From assembly GCA_019916065.1 (NCBI GenBank), contig CM034241.1, positions 22,893,541-22,957,540 on the forward strand: DNA of 64,000 nt, in the 5' to 3' direction. Origin of the DNA: Vitellaria paradoxa. Taxonomy: Eukaryota; Streptophyta; Magnoliopsida; Ericales; Sapotaceae. A program made the translations under genes and the position numbers. Every line of letters starts with the position of its first letter. Positions within the stretch are counted from its first letter, which is position 1. The notes under the pieces are model-generated. The model saw only the letters and a list, made by a program, of their open reading frames with translations, was not told where the DNA came from and did no database searches. Shown here in pieces: positions 22,050 through 35,544 of the stretch.

Positions 22050-23164
22050 CACCCAATGGAAACGATTAACTGAAATGCTCTATCATCATTGTGGTTTATA
22101 TAGCACTATCCAAAGGTCATGATACACCAAATAGCATCATCGTAATGTAGGCTACTAACATACTGATATGATAATAAACCCCTGCACAGGTTAAGGGCAT
22201 TTCAACCCATGGATTGTCTTGTACCCTCGTGATTTTGCGTGTTCACCAACCCCCGCAATCATAACATAATTCTTAGTTCATTTACCTCTTTTCCATTATC
22301 ATTATCATATCTTATTCATAATCATCACAACTTTTATTCATGAATCATATCATAATAATTACTATCCTTAACAACTCATCATGAATAATAACATGTTCAA
22401 ATCATCTTTTAACAACAACGTAACATAAACAACTTTCCTTTAACAATATTATTCACGAAATACTCAAATCATAAACTACTTATTTATACAGTGAAAACAT
22501 CTTTTATTTTATAAAAATATTTTAAAATTCTTTGGTATTAACATTTGGGATAAAAACACATTTTATGTAGCAAAAAGTGGAATACTGGGCTGTTGGACTG
22601 AGTTGGTGCACACAAGTGAGCGTGTGAGCTTGGGGGTCCAAGTTGGTGTGCACAGGTGGATGGCAGAAAGTTCAGATTGGCTTTATTTTTAGTTTTTATT
22701 GGCTTCTTACTTAGGACTCTAAATTGGCTTAAATTTAGGGTATTAACTTGAAATTTGTTGTTTCAAATGATACTACAAGGCTTATATAAATTCGATGAAA
22801 TAATCAATTTGTAATTTTAACACTCATAGATCAAAATATATAACTACATTTCATTTCTTCTACTAGTATATACATACATATATAAAATATATAACCCACA
22901 AAAACCTCAAACAAATGCATCCAAAATCTCAAAATGAGAACATAAACAAACTTCTAGCATTTCCCACATATCATATATGTAATTAGAATGCATTAAATCA
23001 CTCCCTCAAGTGATTGAACGAAGAAAAATAGAAACTAGTTTAACTGTAAAACTATAAAGTTGATTTGAAATTGGTCAAGGTTAGAGTCACCTACCAACCG
23101 TCATTCTTCTTCTAACTCTCAGCTTCTTCTCCAAACCAAATACCTGCCCACATATATGCACACG

Positions 23165-23198
<34 letters not shown>

Positions 23199-23580
23199 GA
23201 AAACTCAATCTTAAGGATGAAGAGAGGCAAAGTCTGGAGCCATACGGTGGCTACCCCTGTTCTCCTTCACATCTATATCCATCATTATAGCTCAGACAGA
23301 CACGACCATGTGCTACGTGCCGTGAAAAAATTAGACAAAGTTGAGGAGCTTACATCACTATAGTTCGGGCGCATGAGCTTCACCTCTGTGCACCCACCCT
23401 TGTCTGTGCGCCCGGCCCCTTTCCCTTGAGCCAAAATACTAAGTGTTTGGGCTTAAATTCCAAAACTTGATCAATTAAGTCAATTAATTCCTCATAATAT
23501 CATCATTAACACTATCACATTATAATCATTTCCAACATCATCAATTAACTAAATATAAAAATTTAGGTCATTATATCAAA
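22050..23580 (-). mobile_element. Probable diverged LTR relic (minus)
   Basis: The block at 22090-22260 (GTAGGCTACTAACATA, CCCCTGCACAGGTTAAGGGC) parallels, in reverse, the LTR at 26542-29417 (CCTGTGCAGGAATTAGTG, GTCAGTAGCCTACAAC). Boundaries are unclear. An (AC)n(AT)n microsatellite lies at 23163-23199. No retrotransposon protein is readable. Confidence 0.4.
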
Positions 23581-23929
23581 CTTGTAATTTGAAGCAAGTT
23601 AAGGTTTAAGTGGATCACTTAAGGTGATATCGATCTATTCGGACGTTGATGTTTGAAGAAAAGTTCCTTGATAGGCTCATTCCAGATGACCAATATTATG
23701 TTTGAGCTACTAGTTAGGGGCAGATCTAGGATTTAGAGTTTGACTGAGCTAAATAAAGAGTTTAAAAATAAAATGAGCTGGCTTACAAAAATTTAGGCTG
23801 AACAAAGGGCTTAAAAATAAAATGGGTTGGGTTACAAAAATTTAGGGCAGGTTAAGTTTAAATTTTTTTTTAACTAAAAAAAAATTTGGACTAGACTATC
23901 CAGACTACAGTCTTGCCCCAAGTGTGGGT

Positions 23930-24510
23930 CCACCCATGTATGTAGTGCTGAGATAAGGCCACGTAAGGTGGTTAAGCTGATACAGAGCCACTCAGGGTGA
24001 TTAAGCTAATGTAGAATTCACCATAATACAATATTGTCTACTTTAGGTTGCAATTAGGTTCAACACGAGGACTTCCTCAAAGGTCGTTATTCCCTATGCT
24101 ACTCATACCTAAGCACGTTTAACCCTGAAGTTTTGATAGAATTTGGTGCCTGCATGGTTTTAACACATGTACAATAGAGATGTTGAAGCTAGCATATATA
24201 ACATTTCACCTCACTTTGCCTAGGTGATATGGGACATGAGAACTTCACTGTGTCATGGCAATAGCTTGCCTAACATTTTTATATGCCTACCCACATCAAT
24301 TACATAAGGTCACTTAGTGCGATTGCTAATATATGATATAGGATGATTAGATTGAGAGAACTACACCTGGGGCAATGTTGATATAGAGCTGCTTGGGGTG
24401 GCTAAGACTAAAATGGGGCAACTTAAGGCCATTGAGACTGATGTAGGGCCACTATTGGTAAATAAGTTGATATAGGATCACATTGGATGGTTGAAGTGAT
24501 GTAACTAGGA
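23930..24510. repeat. Degenerate minisatellite (GCCACT-GGGTG-TTAAG units)
   Basis: Irregular repeats of a 30-45 bp motif appear, such as GATACAGAGCCACTCAGGGT, GATATAGAGCTGCTTGGGGT and GATGTAGGGCCACTATTGG. They fall in two clusters (about 23940-24020 and 24340-24490) split by about 320 bp of other sequence. No open frame runs across them. Confidence 0.5.
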
Positions 24511-26541
24511 AAATTATAATTTTGTTAATAATTTGGATTTCAATTGGTTGTGTCAATTAGGCGTTATAGAATCTAATGTATATTTTGACCATGTTGATGG
24601 TCGGATCTTAATGCTCAATCAGTGACCAATTTTTCACACTTTTCAAATGCTAGATTAATTCCTCTTGAACTATAGTGTCTATGTCACATTGAATGGAAAT
24701 CCCTTTGGGTCCATAACACATTTTAGTATAACGAATAATTAGATTACTTGAGTCTTATTAATGATGTTACTTAATGAGAATCGTTGTGCTAATACATGGA
24801 CGACTGCCATTCGTTACTTAACATTCTTGAGCATATTTTAAGCATTGGAATTTGTCATGCATGATTATGGGAAAATTTGGACACTTAGTATTTCATTATA
24901 ATTTTTTGGTTAAATGGTAATTTAAATTATTGGATGAGTTGCCTCAAAATTGGTTTTGGGTAATGAACATGACTGTAGACATCTAAGTTTTCCCCTTACT
25001 TTTGAACATTACAAATTGAAGCTAAAAAATCAAAAGCAAATATCAATAGCCCCATCAGTCGAATGTAGTAATAGTTAGCTAAAAACTAAATAGAAGAGCA
25101 ATAAGTTCCTGATGGGCTAGACATGTAGAATTTTATAAATCCATCATAGAATCCATAATTTCTCCTTGAAGATACCCATGTAGTCGGACACTTTATAGAT
25201 GGCATAAAATGCCCCGAGTAACTGGAAAATGTCAGAATGGGTAAGATTGTTCTAAAAGAAGGAAAGAATCTCACTTGTGAACCTCAGAGCTTAAAGAAAT
25301 ATGAACAAGGAAAACCATCCCAATTTAGTCGAGATTTTTTGAGGTTCTACGGATAATATAATTTGGCATAGTAATCTAAAATGTTGCATAGCTGACAACA
25401 ACATTCTAAAGAATAGCAAAAACCTTTTCCATGAATTTAGAAGTTATAAAATCCTTGACAGGAAGAATTTTTCATTTTTAGCTCAAAATAGACAAATTGT
25501 GAGACCCTAGAAGAAGCGAATTTCCCAAATTAAAGCTAAAGACCTCAAAAATTTACAGAAATATTACTTAAAATACTAGAAAGCTTGAAATTCATCCATA
25601 ATTTTCAAAATCCATTTGAAGCAATAATTGAGACCTCTCAATCGAGCAATTTGTTCCGATTTACAAAGCTGCTGAGCATCATCAAATGTTAAAACACTTT
25701 TAGTCAAAATGGTCTTAAGTGCCAAAAAGTAAAAGCTTATTCATAAAGTAGCCAATAAGTAGCCCCTAGATTTATTAAGAACTAAATAAATGAGGATTGA
25801 CACCATTATTTGAAGTTAGATAAGTCTAGAAATTGACAGAGATTATCAATAAACAATTACAGTGCCGACTGTATAGAATTTGAAGCCTGAATCAGAGCCC
25901 AAGTATTGTTTCAGAATATGGGCTTATATTTACTTATACCGACACAAGGACTCGTAGAAGTCACCGGTAATTGAACGGGCCATCCTTGTAGACTCATATG
26001 CCAAGGAGACTGTTTGTATCTATTATTGAAGCCACGAAAGCAGAAGCACAAGAAAACAATAGATCATATTCTATTTTAGTTGATTTTAATGTTGAACTTT
26101 CGGAGGCTATAACTTTGGCTCCAAGAAGTCAATTTACCTAGATTTTGACCATCACGCTTCTAGAAGACCTAAGCTTTATATTAGTATCAAAATATCTAAT
26201 GAAAGATAAAGAATGAAATTGTGAGGAACCCAAAATTGAGCTGAAACTCCAAAAGTTAATACTAAAGCTTCCAAAAATGTTGTAAATCTTTATGAAATGA
26301 CTAAAACACTTCAAAAAGTACTATGTTCACCTCATAAAAAAGTGTGAGCCACAAGCTAATTGGCCCCTAGGCCACCACCCTCAATGAAGGATAGGGACCT
26401 CCTTACGTTTTAACCAAACTATTTTGGCTTATCATCGTTGAAACTAAACCAAATCACTTGAACATGAACCAAACTAGAACAAAGCCCTCAAGAAGCCTTA
26501 AGTCAGCTCCCCACACAAAGGCCTCTCCGTTGGACCATTTT
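24511..26541. other. Repeat-derived non-coding DNA
   Basis: No gene is seen. A block at about 25497-25620 is imperfectly repeated at about 26218-26330 (TTGTGAG…CCAAA…AAAGCTAAAG type), suggesting old retrotransposon sequence. Confidence 0.4.
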
Positions 26542-26910
26542 TGTAATATCCCAGATTTCTATACCGATATAAATTGATGATTTTTAATACATTTTATATG
26601 TGATAATATGTTATTTAAGCTATTATAATTATTAGGGATGCTTTATTTTGAAATTCTTGGTTGTAATGGATCAAATAACCCAAAAAATTGACATTTTGAC
26701 TCAAATGAATGGAGAGGGGTGCCCCAGGGAGAGGGGCGGGTGCTCGGGGCCTTGGAAAGGCACTCCGTTTGTGTTGTAGTTAAACAGAATGGCGTTGTTT
26801 TGGTTGTTCAGCTGGGGGTTACTCTCATAATCAGAATAGGGGGTAGGGACAAGGTGTAAGACCCTGTAGCATGCTTGGAAACTAAGCCAAGCATGTGTAT
26901 GTGTATGTAT

Positions 26911-26924
26911 GAGAGAAGAGAGAG

Positions 26925-26965
<41 letters not shown>
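26911..26965. repeat. (GA)n microsatellite
   Basis: An AG/GA dinucleotide run of roughly 40-50 bp with a few interruptions, inside the LTR. Confidence 0.9.
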
Positions 26966-26968
<3 letters not shown>

Positions 26969-28564
26969 GTGTTGGGAGAAGAAACCAGGAAATGAAGTGG
27001 AACCAAAGGAGAAACCAAGGAGACTTGGTGTTGGTAAGCTACTCTAACCCTAACCAAACTTAAATTAATCTTGCAAGAATGAAATTAAGCACTCAATGAA
27101 CACTTCTATATGGTTTGTTTGTTGTTTGGATCAAAGAGTGAGGAGATTGATCAACTCAAAGTTAGAAGCGTAAAAGTGGGTGTTCACTACCTTTGCGTTC
27201 AAAGCTTGAGGAAGGGAAATTTTAACCTCTTATTATTACATATGAGATCTGTTGAGTTAGAAAATGTTGTTATGATGGTTATTTAAGAATTTAGAAGTAT
27301 GAGGAAAGGATTCACATGGTGTGTTATTGGTGTACATGTGTATGTATAGGTTGAAACTAAGATTTTTATTTTGATAAATTGAGTGAATTAAAACTTGTTT
27401 TGATTAACGTTTTGGAGCCTTTTAGGCCCTACACAACACAAGAAAATAAGGTTTTGTGTTAAACATTGGATTAGGCTAAGTTTGGGACATAAAACCATAA
27501 GTTATAACTCAAATCAGAGCAAAGTAGCTCTTTGGACAGCAGAATGGTGCCCAAGGTCCCTATGCGGGCACTTGGGTTGCTTTATTTGACCTGGGTTGAG
27601 TAGTAAGGGTGCCTAGGTCCTTTACTAGGCATCCTGAGTGCTTCAGATCTCAGTTTGGGTCTTATTCAATGTATTTCTCAGTTTTGAGCATCTTAATTTT
27701 GATATATATTACCTATTGTGTTGTAGTAAAACTTGTGAATATGTAGTATGTGGTGCTCGAGTTAGAAAAAAGTTGAAAATATGTTAGGGAAATGAGGAAA
27801 TGTTATAATATAGTGATAGTATGTTATTGTAAGGTTAAATTGAATTGAGATTGTAATATTAGTTAGTATTATGATGATATAAGAATGTTCCTTAATTGAA
27901 TAAGAGAATAAAAAGAATATGACGAGGTTAATGGAAAGGAAAAAAGATAAATGAAAATGGGAATGATAAATATATGATATGGTGATTAGATATTATGAAT
28001 GGAGGGAAATTGGTGTTGATTATTTATGATAAATGGATTATAATCAAATGTTTACAATAAAATGATCAAATGAGATATAAGTGGTGGAAATGTTTGGAGA
28101 GGAGATGTTTAAGAGATAAGATGAAGGATATTGAATTATTAAATAGATACATGATTTAGTATTCATTGCTTTATGAATGATTTCATTATTATTTATTTAT
28201 TATGATTACTAGAATATGATTGGTTGTTTATATTGAATGATATTGATTATTTGATCATGATAAGAATAACTTGATTATGGTGAAAATGATATGATAATTG
28301 GATTTGGAATATGTTGAGTTATTGTTGAAATTGATAATGAAAGTGAAAGGAAATGATGAGACAATATATATTGATTGTGGAATATGATGATATGTTATGA
28401 ATAAAATGATTGAGGATGATAATGGAAAGAAATAAAAAGATAATGTGATTGATATCGTGACACAGGGATGGAGGGTTAGAAAGATAGGAAGGATATAAAG
28501 ATTGCCCTAGGATTGAAATACCCAAACCTGTGCAGGAATTAGTGTTTATGCTAGTAAGTCAGTA

Positions 28565-28752
28565 GCCTACAACATGACATGTATTATGGCTAATCATGAT
28601 ACTAAACGACAATGTATATTGTGGCTAATCACGGCCCTTAATGATGACATGTATTGTGGCTAATTGTGGCATTGTGGCTAGTCGTGGTCCCAAATGATGA
28701 CGTATATTGTGGCTAATCGTGACCCTTAACAACGACATATAATATACCCGCC
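28565..28752. repeat. LTR-internal minisatellite, ~37-bp unit
   Basis: About five units of the type GACATGTATTGTGGCTAATC then GTGGCCCTTAA are visible in direct order. The opposed LTR at 31073-33170 has two to three units of the same sequence (about 31750-31835). Confidence 0.8.
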
Positions 28753-29417
28753 CTGTATATTAAATAGAAATGAAAATATGATGGTTAAACATTGATGATA
28801 ATGCTAAGAAAAATGATAAGTGGATTGAATGTTGAAACTTATAATGATGGTTGTAATATAATGGTATGAAGAGATGTCTTTTACTTATTTGATTATGTTG
28901 CATCTTGCTATTTATGATTGCTGACGATTAACTTGAAGATGTTGATTTATTTGTAATCATATTGCATACTTCAGTTTTACATATTATATATAATTTTATG
29001 ATGCTTTGTGAGCACAAGCGAATTAATGCTTACGTTCTTACAGACTTTGTTGCAACAACAGATCATGAGGGGTAGGCATTTGGTAGGATTAGAAGTCCAT
29101 AAGTTATTACAGACATTGCATTTTCATTTTTTTAGTTTAAAATTATATTTGAGATTATAATATTATTTTGATTTAGAGATTTATTCGATTGGGTTGTAAA
29201 GGCCATAAAGCTTATATTTGAGTATGATGGTTGTGGGATAAGTTGGAGCATTATGGCCTGGAAATAGACGAGGCTTAGGTTAGATTATGTTATGATATTA
29301 TCTTGTGTGGATGTTGCTTTAGGTTGGTGAATGGCTATGATTAGGGTATTGTTAGTTAGTGCATGATTTGTATGTTGAATCACTCACCCCTCGAGTCACG
29401 ATATCTAGCGCGTGATA

Positions 29418-31010
29418 GTTTTTCATTTTGCACTATGATTGCACTCAATCATTAATCATTTGACACCATTTCACACTACCTATTTGAGCACTTTATCAGT
29501 TAATTCCCATGTTTTCAATTGTATTTTGTAACTTTTTTATGTTGGTGTTTGTTTTATAGAAATTGAGGATAATATGTTACATGCTGGAAAAATTATGCTA
29601 AAAAGAAGAACAACCAGAACCAAGGTTGTGTCCCCCAGCCACAACGAAAAAGTGCTTGGGCACGTGGGCAAATTTGGGCTACTAGAGGTGCTGCAGGCTG
29701 GTTGACCATTGAGAAAGATTTTTGAAGGAAAAGTGTCACCTCTTGAGCATTTAATCGAACACCTGGAGAAGTCACCACCAGAGTAAGGTTGGGTGCCCCC
29801 ATTATGCTACAGACTGGATGACCATAGAGAGGATGTTTTCAAGCTATTCATTGGGACTCACATTAAACACTCTGTGGAACACCACCCAAGAGCATCGACT
29901 GCCTTCCCAACATAGTCTTTTTAGCTTTTTTTTGGTCTATATTTTCTCATTTCACCCTTAATTTTGTAAGACTATAAATAAAAGAGTTGTTTTAAGCAAA
30001 AGGCACACTTACAATCATTAGTTTTAGAATAGTTTAGTTTTAATCATTCGTGTGGTACTTTATCTTTCCTAGGGTTTAGTTTGTAAGTGACTTTGTATTC
30101 TATACTTTCAATTTTAACTTCAATTTCCAGCTTTCATCTTCATTCTTCTTTTCATCTTGTTGAACTCTAAGTTTTACTTTCTGCTTTATTTTAGTTTATT
30201 TCTTGAAGAAATGGATTGCATGACTGAATGCTCGTTTTGTTTTTTTTTTTTTATCATGCTAGGCTGGGGTTTATGCTTGGTTTCAATCTAAGAATGTAGT
30301 GGATGAAAAGTTGGTAGGCTTGAATGTTTTAGACTTAAAATGAAATACATGTTTTGCTAAAATTATAGACATCATCAGGATCATATTTAACTTTAGAAAT
30401 TGAATCATCTGTGATATAATCGAGCCTTGGTTACTAGTTGACGCTTGTGCACACCAAGTGTCTGGTTCAATGTTCAGGTGAATTGAAAAGGATTTCAAAA
30501 CCTAATCACTATGTAGTCTTTACAAAAGGATTTAAAAAAAGATTTTTCGACCTAACACCATATGTGTAGATGTTAAGTTGAGTTAAAACACATTCAAGCC
30601 AACCGCTTTGATTCCACTATAGGAATAGATTGAGACCACGTCTTTTTAATTTCCAAGTTAATTTTTGTCTTTAAAAGTTAAGTTTTAATTAGTTTAAATT
30701 TAAGTTTAGTAAATTCACCATCAAAATCATCTTCAAAAATCCAAAAATGTTTTCTCTTTTTAATTTCAAACATTATTTGCAAGAAATTCCCAATTAAGCT
30801 TTCTAAAACTAGTCACGAACATTGCTCTCTGTGGAGATGACCTTGGTATTCACTAAGGCTTTCTAAACCTAGTCACGAACATTGCTCCTTATGGAGATGA
30901 CCTTGGTACTCCTATACTTAAGAGTAAACCATAACATAACTGAGTGCGGTTATACTTTTTACACCTTTGGTGTCATTCCTAAAATACTATAAATTAGTAG
31001 GTCTCCAAGC
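29418..31010 (+). mobile_element. LTR-retrotransposon remnant, Athila/Tat-like LTR or leader
   Basis: Features include a TATA-like GACTATAAATAAAAGAG (about 29970), CT-rich leader DNA, and a repeated block CTAGTCACGAACATTGCTCC / TTATGGAGATGACCTTGGTA. The last resembles the GTGGATaCGACCTTGGTAC segment upstream of the primer-binding site in Athila/Tat elements. That block is tandemly duplicated with a 60-bp period (30798-30857, 30858-30917). No coding sequence is seen and the ends are not defined. Confidence 0.4.
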
Positions 31011-31072
31011 TCATTTGGTCATTCCATTCTCTCACTACTTGAAGCCTTAGAGAGGTAGAAAAACGTAGAGAG

Positions 31073-33170
31073 TGTCATGCCTCGGATCACATGACCTGAG
31101 AGGTGAGTGAATAATCATACATATCATGTACTAATTAACCCTTACCCTGATCAGAGCAATATAACAACCCCTAGAGAAACATCCATGTTTGATAATAGTA
31201 AAATAGAACTAAACCTCAGCCATGGCCAAGCTATCAGCTTCAACACATCCCACGAAAATAAATAACATAGACCTTATGGCTTTTACAACCCAATCGAATA
31301 AATTTCTGAACAAAATAATATTATAGTTCCAAATAAAATTTAACTTAAGAAAATTATAAAATGCAATGTTTGCTTTATCTAGTGCAAGTCCAAGTCCCAC
31401 TAAGAGCCCACCTAATTCTTTGGATCTGTTCTTGAAACCAAATCTGTAAGGACATGAGCACTAATCAACTCGTGATTACAAAACATAATAAAAGCATGTA
31501 TAACAAGTAAAGCAATCAAATAAAACAACACCATCATTTATAATGCAACATAATCAACAAAATTTTAAAATATCACAAAAAAAAAAATATCCAATTCATC
31601 ACATAAGGAAATTATCATCATAATCTCATATTATGTCACATATTTAGATAATTATCACAAGCCTCAACATTTATCCAATTATTATCTTACTTTGGCCTAA
31701 ATTTCATAATCATTCCTCAACCATTTCTTTTTTTAGTTAAATTTATGGGGTGGGCATAATCAACGTCGTCATTAAGGGCTACGATTAGTCACAATACACG
31801 TTGTCGTTAAGGGCATGATTAGTTATAAGACACATTATGTTATAGGCTACTAACTTATTAGCATGAACACCAATCATTGTGTAGGTTTTGGGTCTTTCAA
31901 CTCTAGGATAATCTCTGTACCTTTCTTATTTTCCTGCACCCTTCATCCCCATGTCACAATACAAAATCATGTTTCCAATTTTGCTCATTTCATTTCTATT
32001 TATGTATTTATGCTTTTTTTTATCTCTTAGTCTACGCATTAACATATTTTAAGTTATTTAAGCATTTTTTCATCCCATTAACTTAGTCTAAATTCACATT
32101 CATGCATTAATCATATTCTTCTCATGAATAAATCATCATCAATTTAACAACTTGTAATATGCAAACATATAAACAAGGGTAAAAGACAACACTCTAGAGG
32201 AAACTTCGGCACCCGTGGGTGCCATAAGTGCCTCGGCCGCCCGCATGAGCCCAGGATAGTGTGCTCTGTTTTGTCTATTTACTGATTTTTTGATGTTTTC
32301 CATTTCAATCTTCCAACATTTCCAGTTTTGATAATTTCCAAGCTTATTAGAACTTAATGTAACTAATCAATTCAAATTATCAATGAACAATAGATTCTTG
32401 ATCTCAAATTTATTAAACATATACACACAACACATACACTTGTATAGGCAGGATCAAACCTCGATTTTATGCTTCTAGAATTATAACCACTTAACAAGAT
32501 AACATCTCTATCCTCTTTACAACTTATATATGGTATTTTTAGGATTAAGATCCTAACCTCGAGGTTTAAATGATGAAGAACACAAGATAGAGAGTTTCCT
32601 GGTTCTGACTTTCAAAATTTGAGTAGACCAAACTCCTCAATCTTTGATCCTTATAACAAATCAACCATGTAGATGTATTCATGGCATGTTCAATTTCATG
32701 TTTGCAAAAGGAATTAGGATTTGGTTGAGTTTAGAATTCACTTACCAAGTTTGAGTTCTTTCTGCTCACTCTTGGCTCCGAGCTATCTCTCTCACTCTCT
32801 TATCTCTATTTCATACATATACATTGATTTAGCTTAGTCTTTAAGCATACAATAGGAATCTCCTCCGCCACTATTATCGTAGTCTGCACTAAAGAGACCT
32901 TGTCTAAAAAGTAACTGAGCAGAAGTCCATTAAACTATCATATAGCCCAGGCACCTGTATAGACAACCCGGCACCCACACATGGCCCCTGGGCACCCGCA
33001 TTGCTTACTTTTGCCAAATATGGCTAAGTCCGAAAGTTTGGTTTGTATTTTTCAAAATCTTATCAATTAATATCCCTAATGACAATAATTGAGTAAAATA
33101 AGATATTATCATATCCAAAAATTGTTAAAAATCACCAATTTATAATAATAAGGAAATCCGGGATATTACA
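31073..33170 (-). mobile_element. Solo LTR candidate, same family, opposite orientation (~2.1 kb)
   Basis: The reverse complement starts TGTAATATCCCGGATTTCC and ends GATCCGAGGCATGACA, so it has TG...CA ends. The flanks are AGAGAG-rich on both sides, which fits a 5-bp TSD but is ambiguous. Matching blocks with 26542-29417 include GACATTGCATTTT, TTTATTCGATTGGGTTGTAA and the CCTGTGCAGG region. No internal domain is seen. Confidence 0.65.
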
Positions 33171-33860
33171 AAGAGAGAATGGAAAGAAGCCTTAAAGCCA
33201 TAAGTGAGGTAGCAACCCTAGAAGCCTACTAGAAGTCTTAAGCCAACCCGCTCATTCTTTTCCACACTTATGACTCCCCTCAAAGGAGAAAATTCAATGG
33301 AAGCCTTGAAGAATTCTAAAGAAGCCTTAAAGCATTTAAACAATTCCTAATAGAGTTGTTATATTTAAGGTAGTATCATAGAACTCAGTATGATTACTCT
33401 GTATCTTTATAATGACATCTGAGTAACCTTGGAATGCTTGCAAAATTAGGATAGAAAGTTTCATGTTATGTGAGTAGAAATCTCGTATATGCATATCTAG
33501 CTTTACCATGTCATATCATGCCATTCTAAGACACTATGAACAGGAATGTTGCACCCATTAAGGTCTACTTGGAATATTCCAAGTATTAAAGCCTCGACTG
33601 AATCCATAAAATTCATAAGAGTGAGTGAAAAATTTAGAGATTGGGAATGCTTGGGATCAAGCCAAGCCTTTTATTATTAGTTTTGTCCCTTTGGACGATA
33701 TCTATTATACATATTAAACCATCATCCATAATAAGTCTGGATGCTAGATGATAATTGTCATTACACTACACTGACTACAAACACTAAACACCTCACACAT
33801 AGAAGTCGGGATTTTTTAACCTCTATACTTGGGCCATTAGGTTCTTGATCAAAAGTCTCA
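33171..33860. other. Repeat-derived non-coding DNA
   Basis: Repeated GAAGCCTTAAAGC and GAAGCCTTGAAGAA motifs also occur near 26490 and 31045, indicating old repeats. No open frame of note. Confidence 0.4.
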
Positions 33861-33877
33861 TTTATAAAACCAAGTCA

Positions 33878-34115
33878 TAGAAGTTGAGCCAAGCATCATA
33901 TGTGATGCTAGTTTAGAAAAGTTGAGCCACACATCATATGTGAAATTGGTATATAAAAACCTAGAAACCTACGCCACGCACCGTATGTGATGTTCATCCA
34001 TAAAAGCTTGAACCAAGCATCATATGTGACACTAGCTCACAGAAGCTAGCCACACATTGTATATAATGTTGGCTCATGAAATTCTAGAAGTTAATCCACA
34101 AGTTATATGTTAGCT
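33878..34115. repeat. Minisatellite of ~45-60 bp units
   Basis: Five or six units carry the core GAGCCAAGCATCATATGTGA followed by a GCTAGTTTAGAAAAG-type linker, all in the same direction but diverged and uneven in length. Confidence 0.75.
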
Positions 34116-34129
34116 TGGTTCAAAAACTG

Positions 34130-34899
34130 AGTTATACCTGGAATGCATTGCATTCGTTACTTGAAGAAAAGTTAAAACCAAAAAAATATTGAAGGGAACA
34201 AATTAAACACTAAGAAAGTAAGCAGTGCTACCATCTGGGTATATTTTACATTGATTGGGACTAGATCGCAATCTTCTATATTGATGATCATCTCCTGATT
34301 AGGTGGAAGGATATTGGTTGAAGCCATAGACATGGATAGGATTTCGTTTGCATGGAAAGGAAGTTATGCACACGAAAGAAGAAATGCAACAGGGTGCACT
34401 CGGGGTTCGGACTCTTGTGTTTACATTTGAAGGAATCGGTTTGGCATGTGCATGAGGGTAGGAGTTATGCAAACATGAATGTTTTTAGGACTGTCTTGCG
34501 CAGGACCATCTCTGCATAGGGTAAGGTTCAGGATTAGCATATGCACAATTATAAACCAGAGTCTAAAATCTGGGTTTGTGCAATTCTGACTCTGTTGCAA
34601 GTTTAATCATTATAATCTAACACAATAAAGGTTCAAAATACACATATATGACTTAAGAATCATTATTGAATCAAAGAGAAAGTATTTATCTACTCATGTA
34701 ACTTGATAATTTATGATTAAAACCATAATCTTGAAGTCATATTTCACAGGTACATACATACACACAATCTTATATATATACATACACATGCATTGATTAC
34801 TAAGATATAGTAAAGTGCATGCATGTGTATGCAAGCGCTGTTGTTACATGAATATGCTTTTTTCAGTTCTTGTGTCCAATTTACCTATAATGTTAAAAA
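34130..34899. other. Non-coding repeat-rich DNA
   Basis: No gene or clear element boundary is seen. There is an ACATACATACACAC-type tract near 34750-34790. Confidence 0.4.
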
Positions 34900-35544
34900 A
34901 AAATCACCCTACCTGAAAAGTTCATGACTTAGATGCAGCCCCTCATCTCTTATCTTCCTTATATTTCTTCTCCTCCTCCTCCTCCTCCTCTTCGCGGCCT
35001 TTTTTCTTTCATTCTTCTCAATTTCTCCTCTTTTCTCTTTCACTAAATCAAGCTCTCTAGTTTACTCTACCCCTATCCAAGTAATGGTGGTGGATGAATC
35101 AAATACAAGTAATGGTGGCGGATGAATCGAATACATGCAAAAGACCAAGTGTTCATTGTTATGAAAATGGTGTGCTTAGTGGTAGTCATCCATGAATAGT
35201 GGTGATCTTAAACATTGGTCCAAGAAATAAAATTTTCTGTTTAGAAATTAGGTGTTACATGGTTGGGTAATTGGACATTAAATGGGTAAATGAGTGTGTA
35301 ATTATTCAGTTAACTTTGTTATAAGTGGTGCTCTAAGCCCAACATCTTAGTTTAGACAATTAGATCCAATTTCAATTAATTATAACACTGCCACACTCTA
35401 ACTAACCTCAGTCGAAAATTTTTTTTGTAAAGCTCATAGCATGAAAGAGTTTTATAAGCAGAATAGCCCTTCTTCATCGTTATCTATTAAATTAAACTAA
35501 ATAAACTTGGATTAAGAGAATAATTAAATTTCTAGGGTATTACA
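34900..35544 (-). mobile_element. LTR head remnant (minus)
   Basis: The reverse complement of the right edge reads TGTAATACCCTAGAAATTT, the same type of LTR start as at 26542 and 33170. The other end is not found. A CT-rich block with (CTC)n (34970-35040) lies inside. Confidence 0.4.

Larger units (their letters stand above)
26542..29417 (+). mobile_element. Solo LTR candidate, Ty3/gypsy-like (~2.9 kb)
   Basis: It starts TGTAATATCCCAGATTTC, a typical plant gypsy (Tekay-like) LTR head, and ends near CTAGCGCGTGATA. The probable terminal CA has become TA. The flanks ATTTT and GTTTT are compatible with a 5-bp TSD with one mismatch. No internal gag-pol and no second LTR in the same orientation are seen. 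Much of the length aligns by eye, in reverse, to 31073-33170. It contains a (GA)n run at 26911-26965 and a minisatellite at 28565-28750. Confidence 0.6.

Noticed and set aside
26701..27063. Open frames with (LS)n or (RE)n tracts on both strands
   Set aside because: They translate the (GA)n microsatellite within an LTR and show no domain.
28565..28752. CRISPR-like regular repeats
   Set aside because: Units are contiguous with no unique spacers, in a plant LTR; this is a minisatellite.
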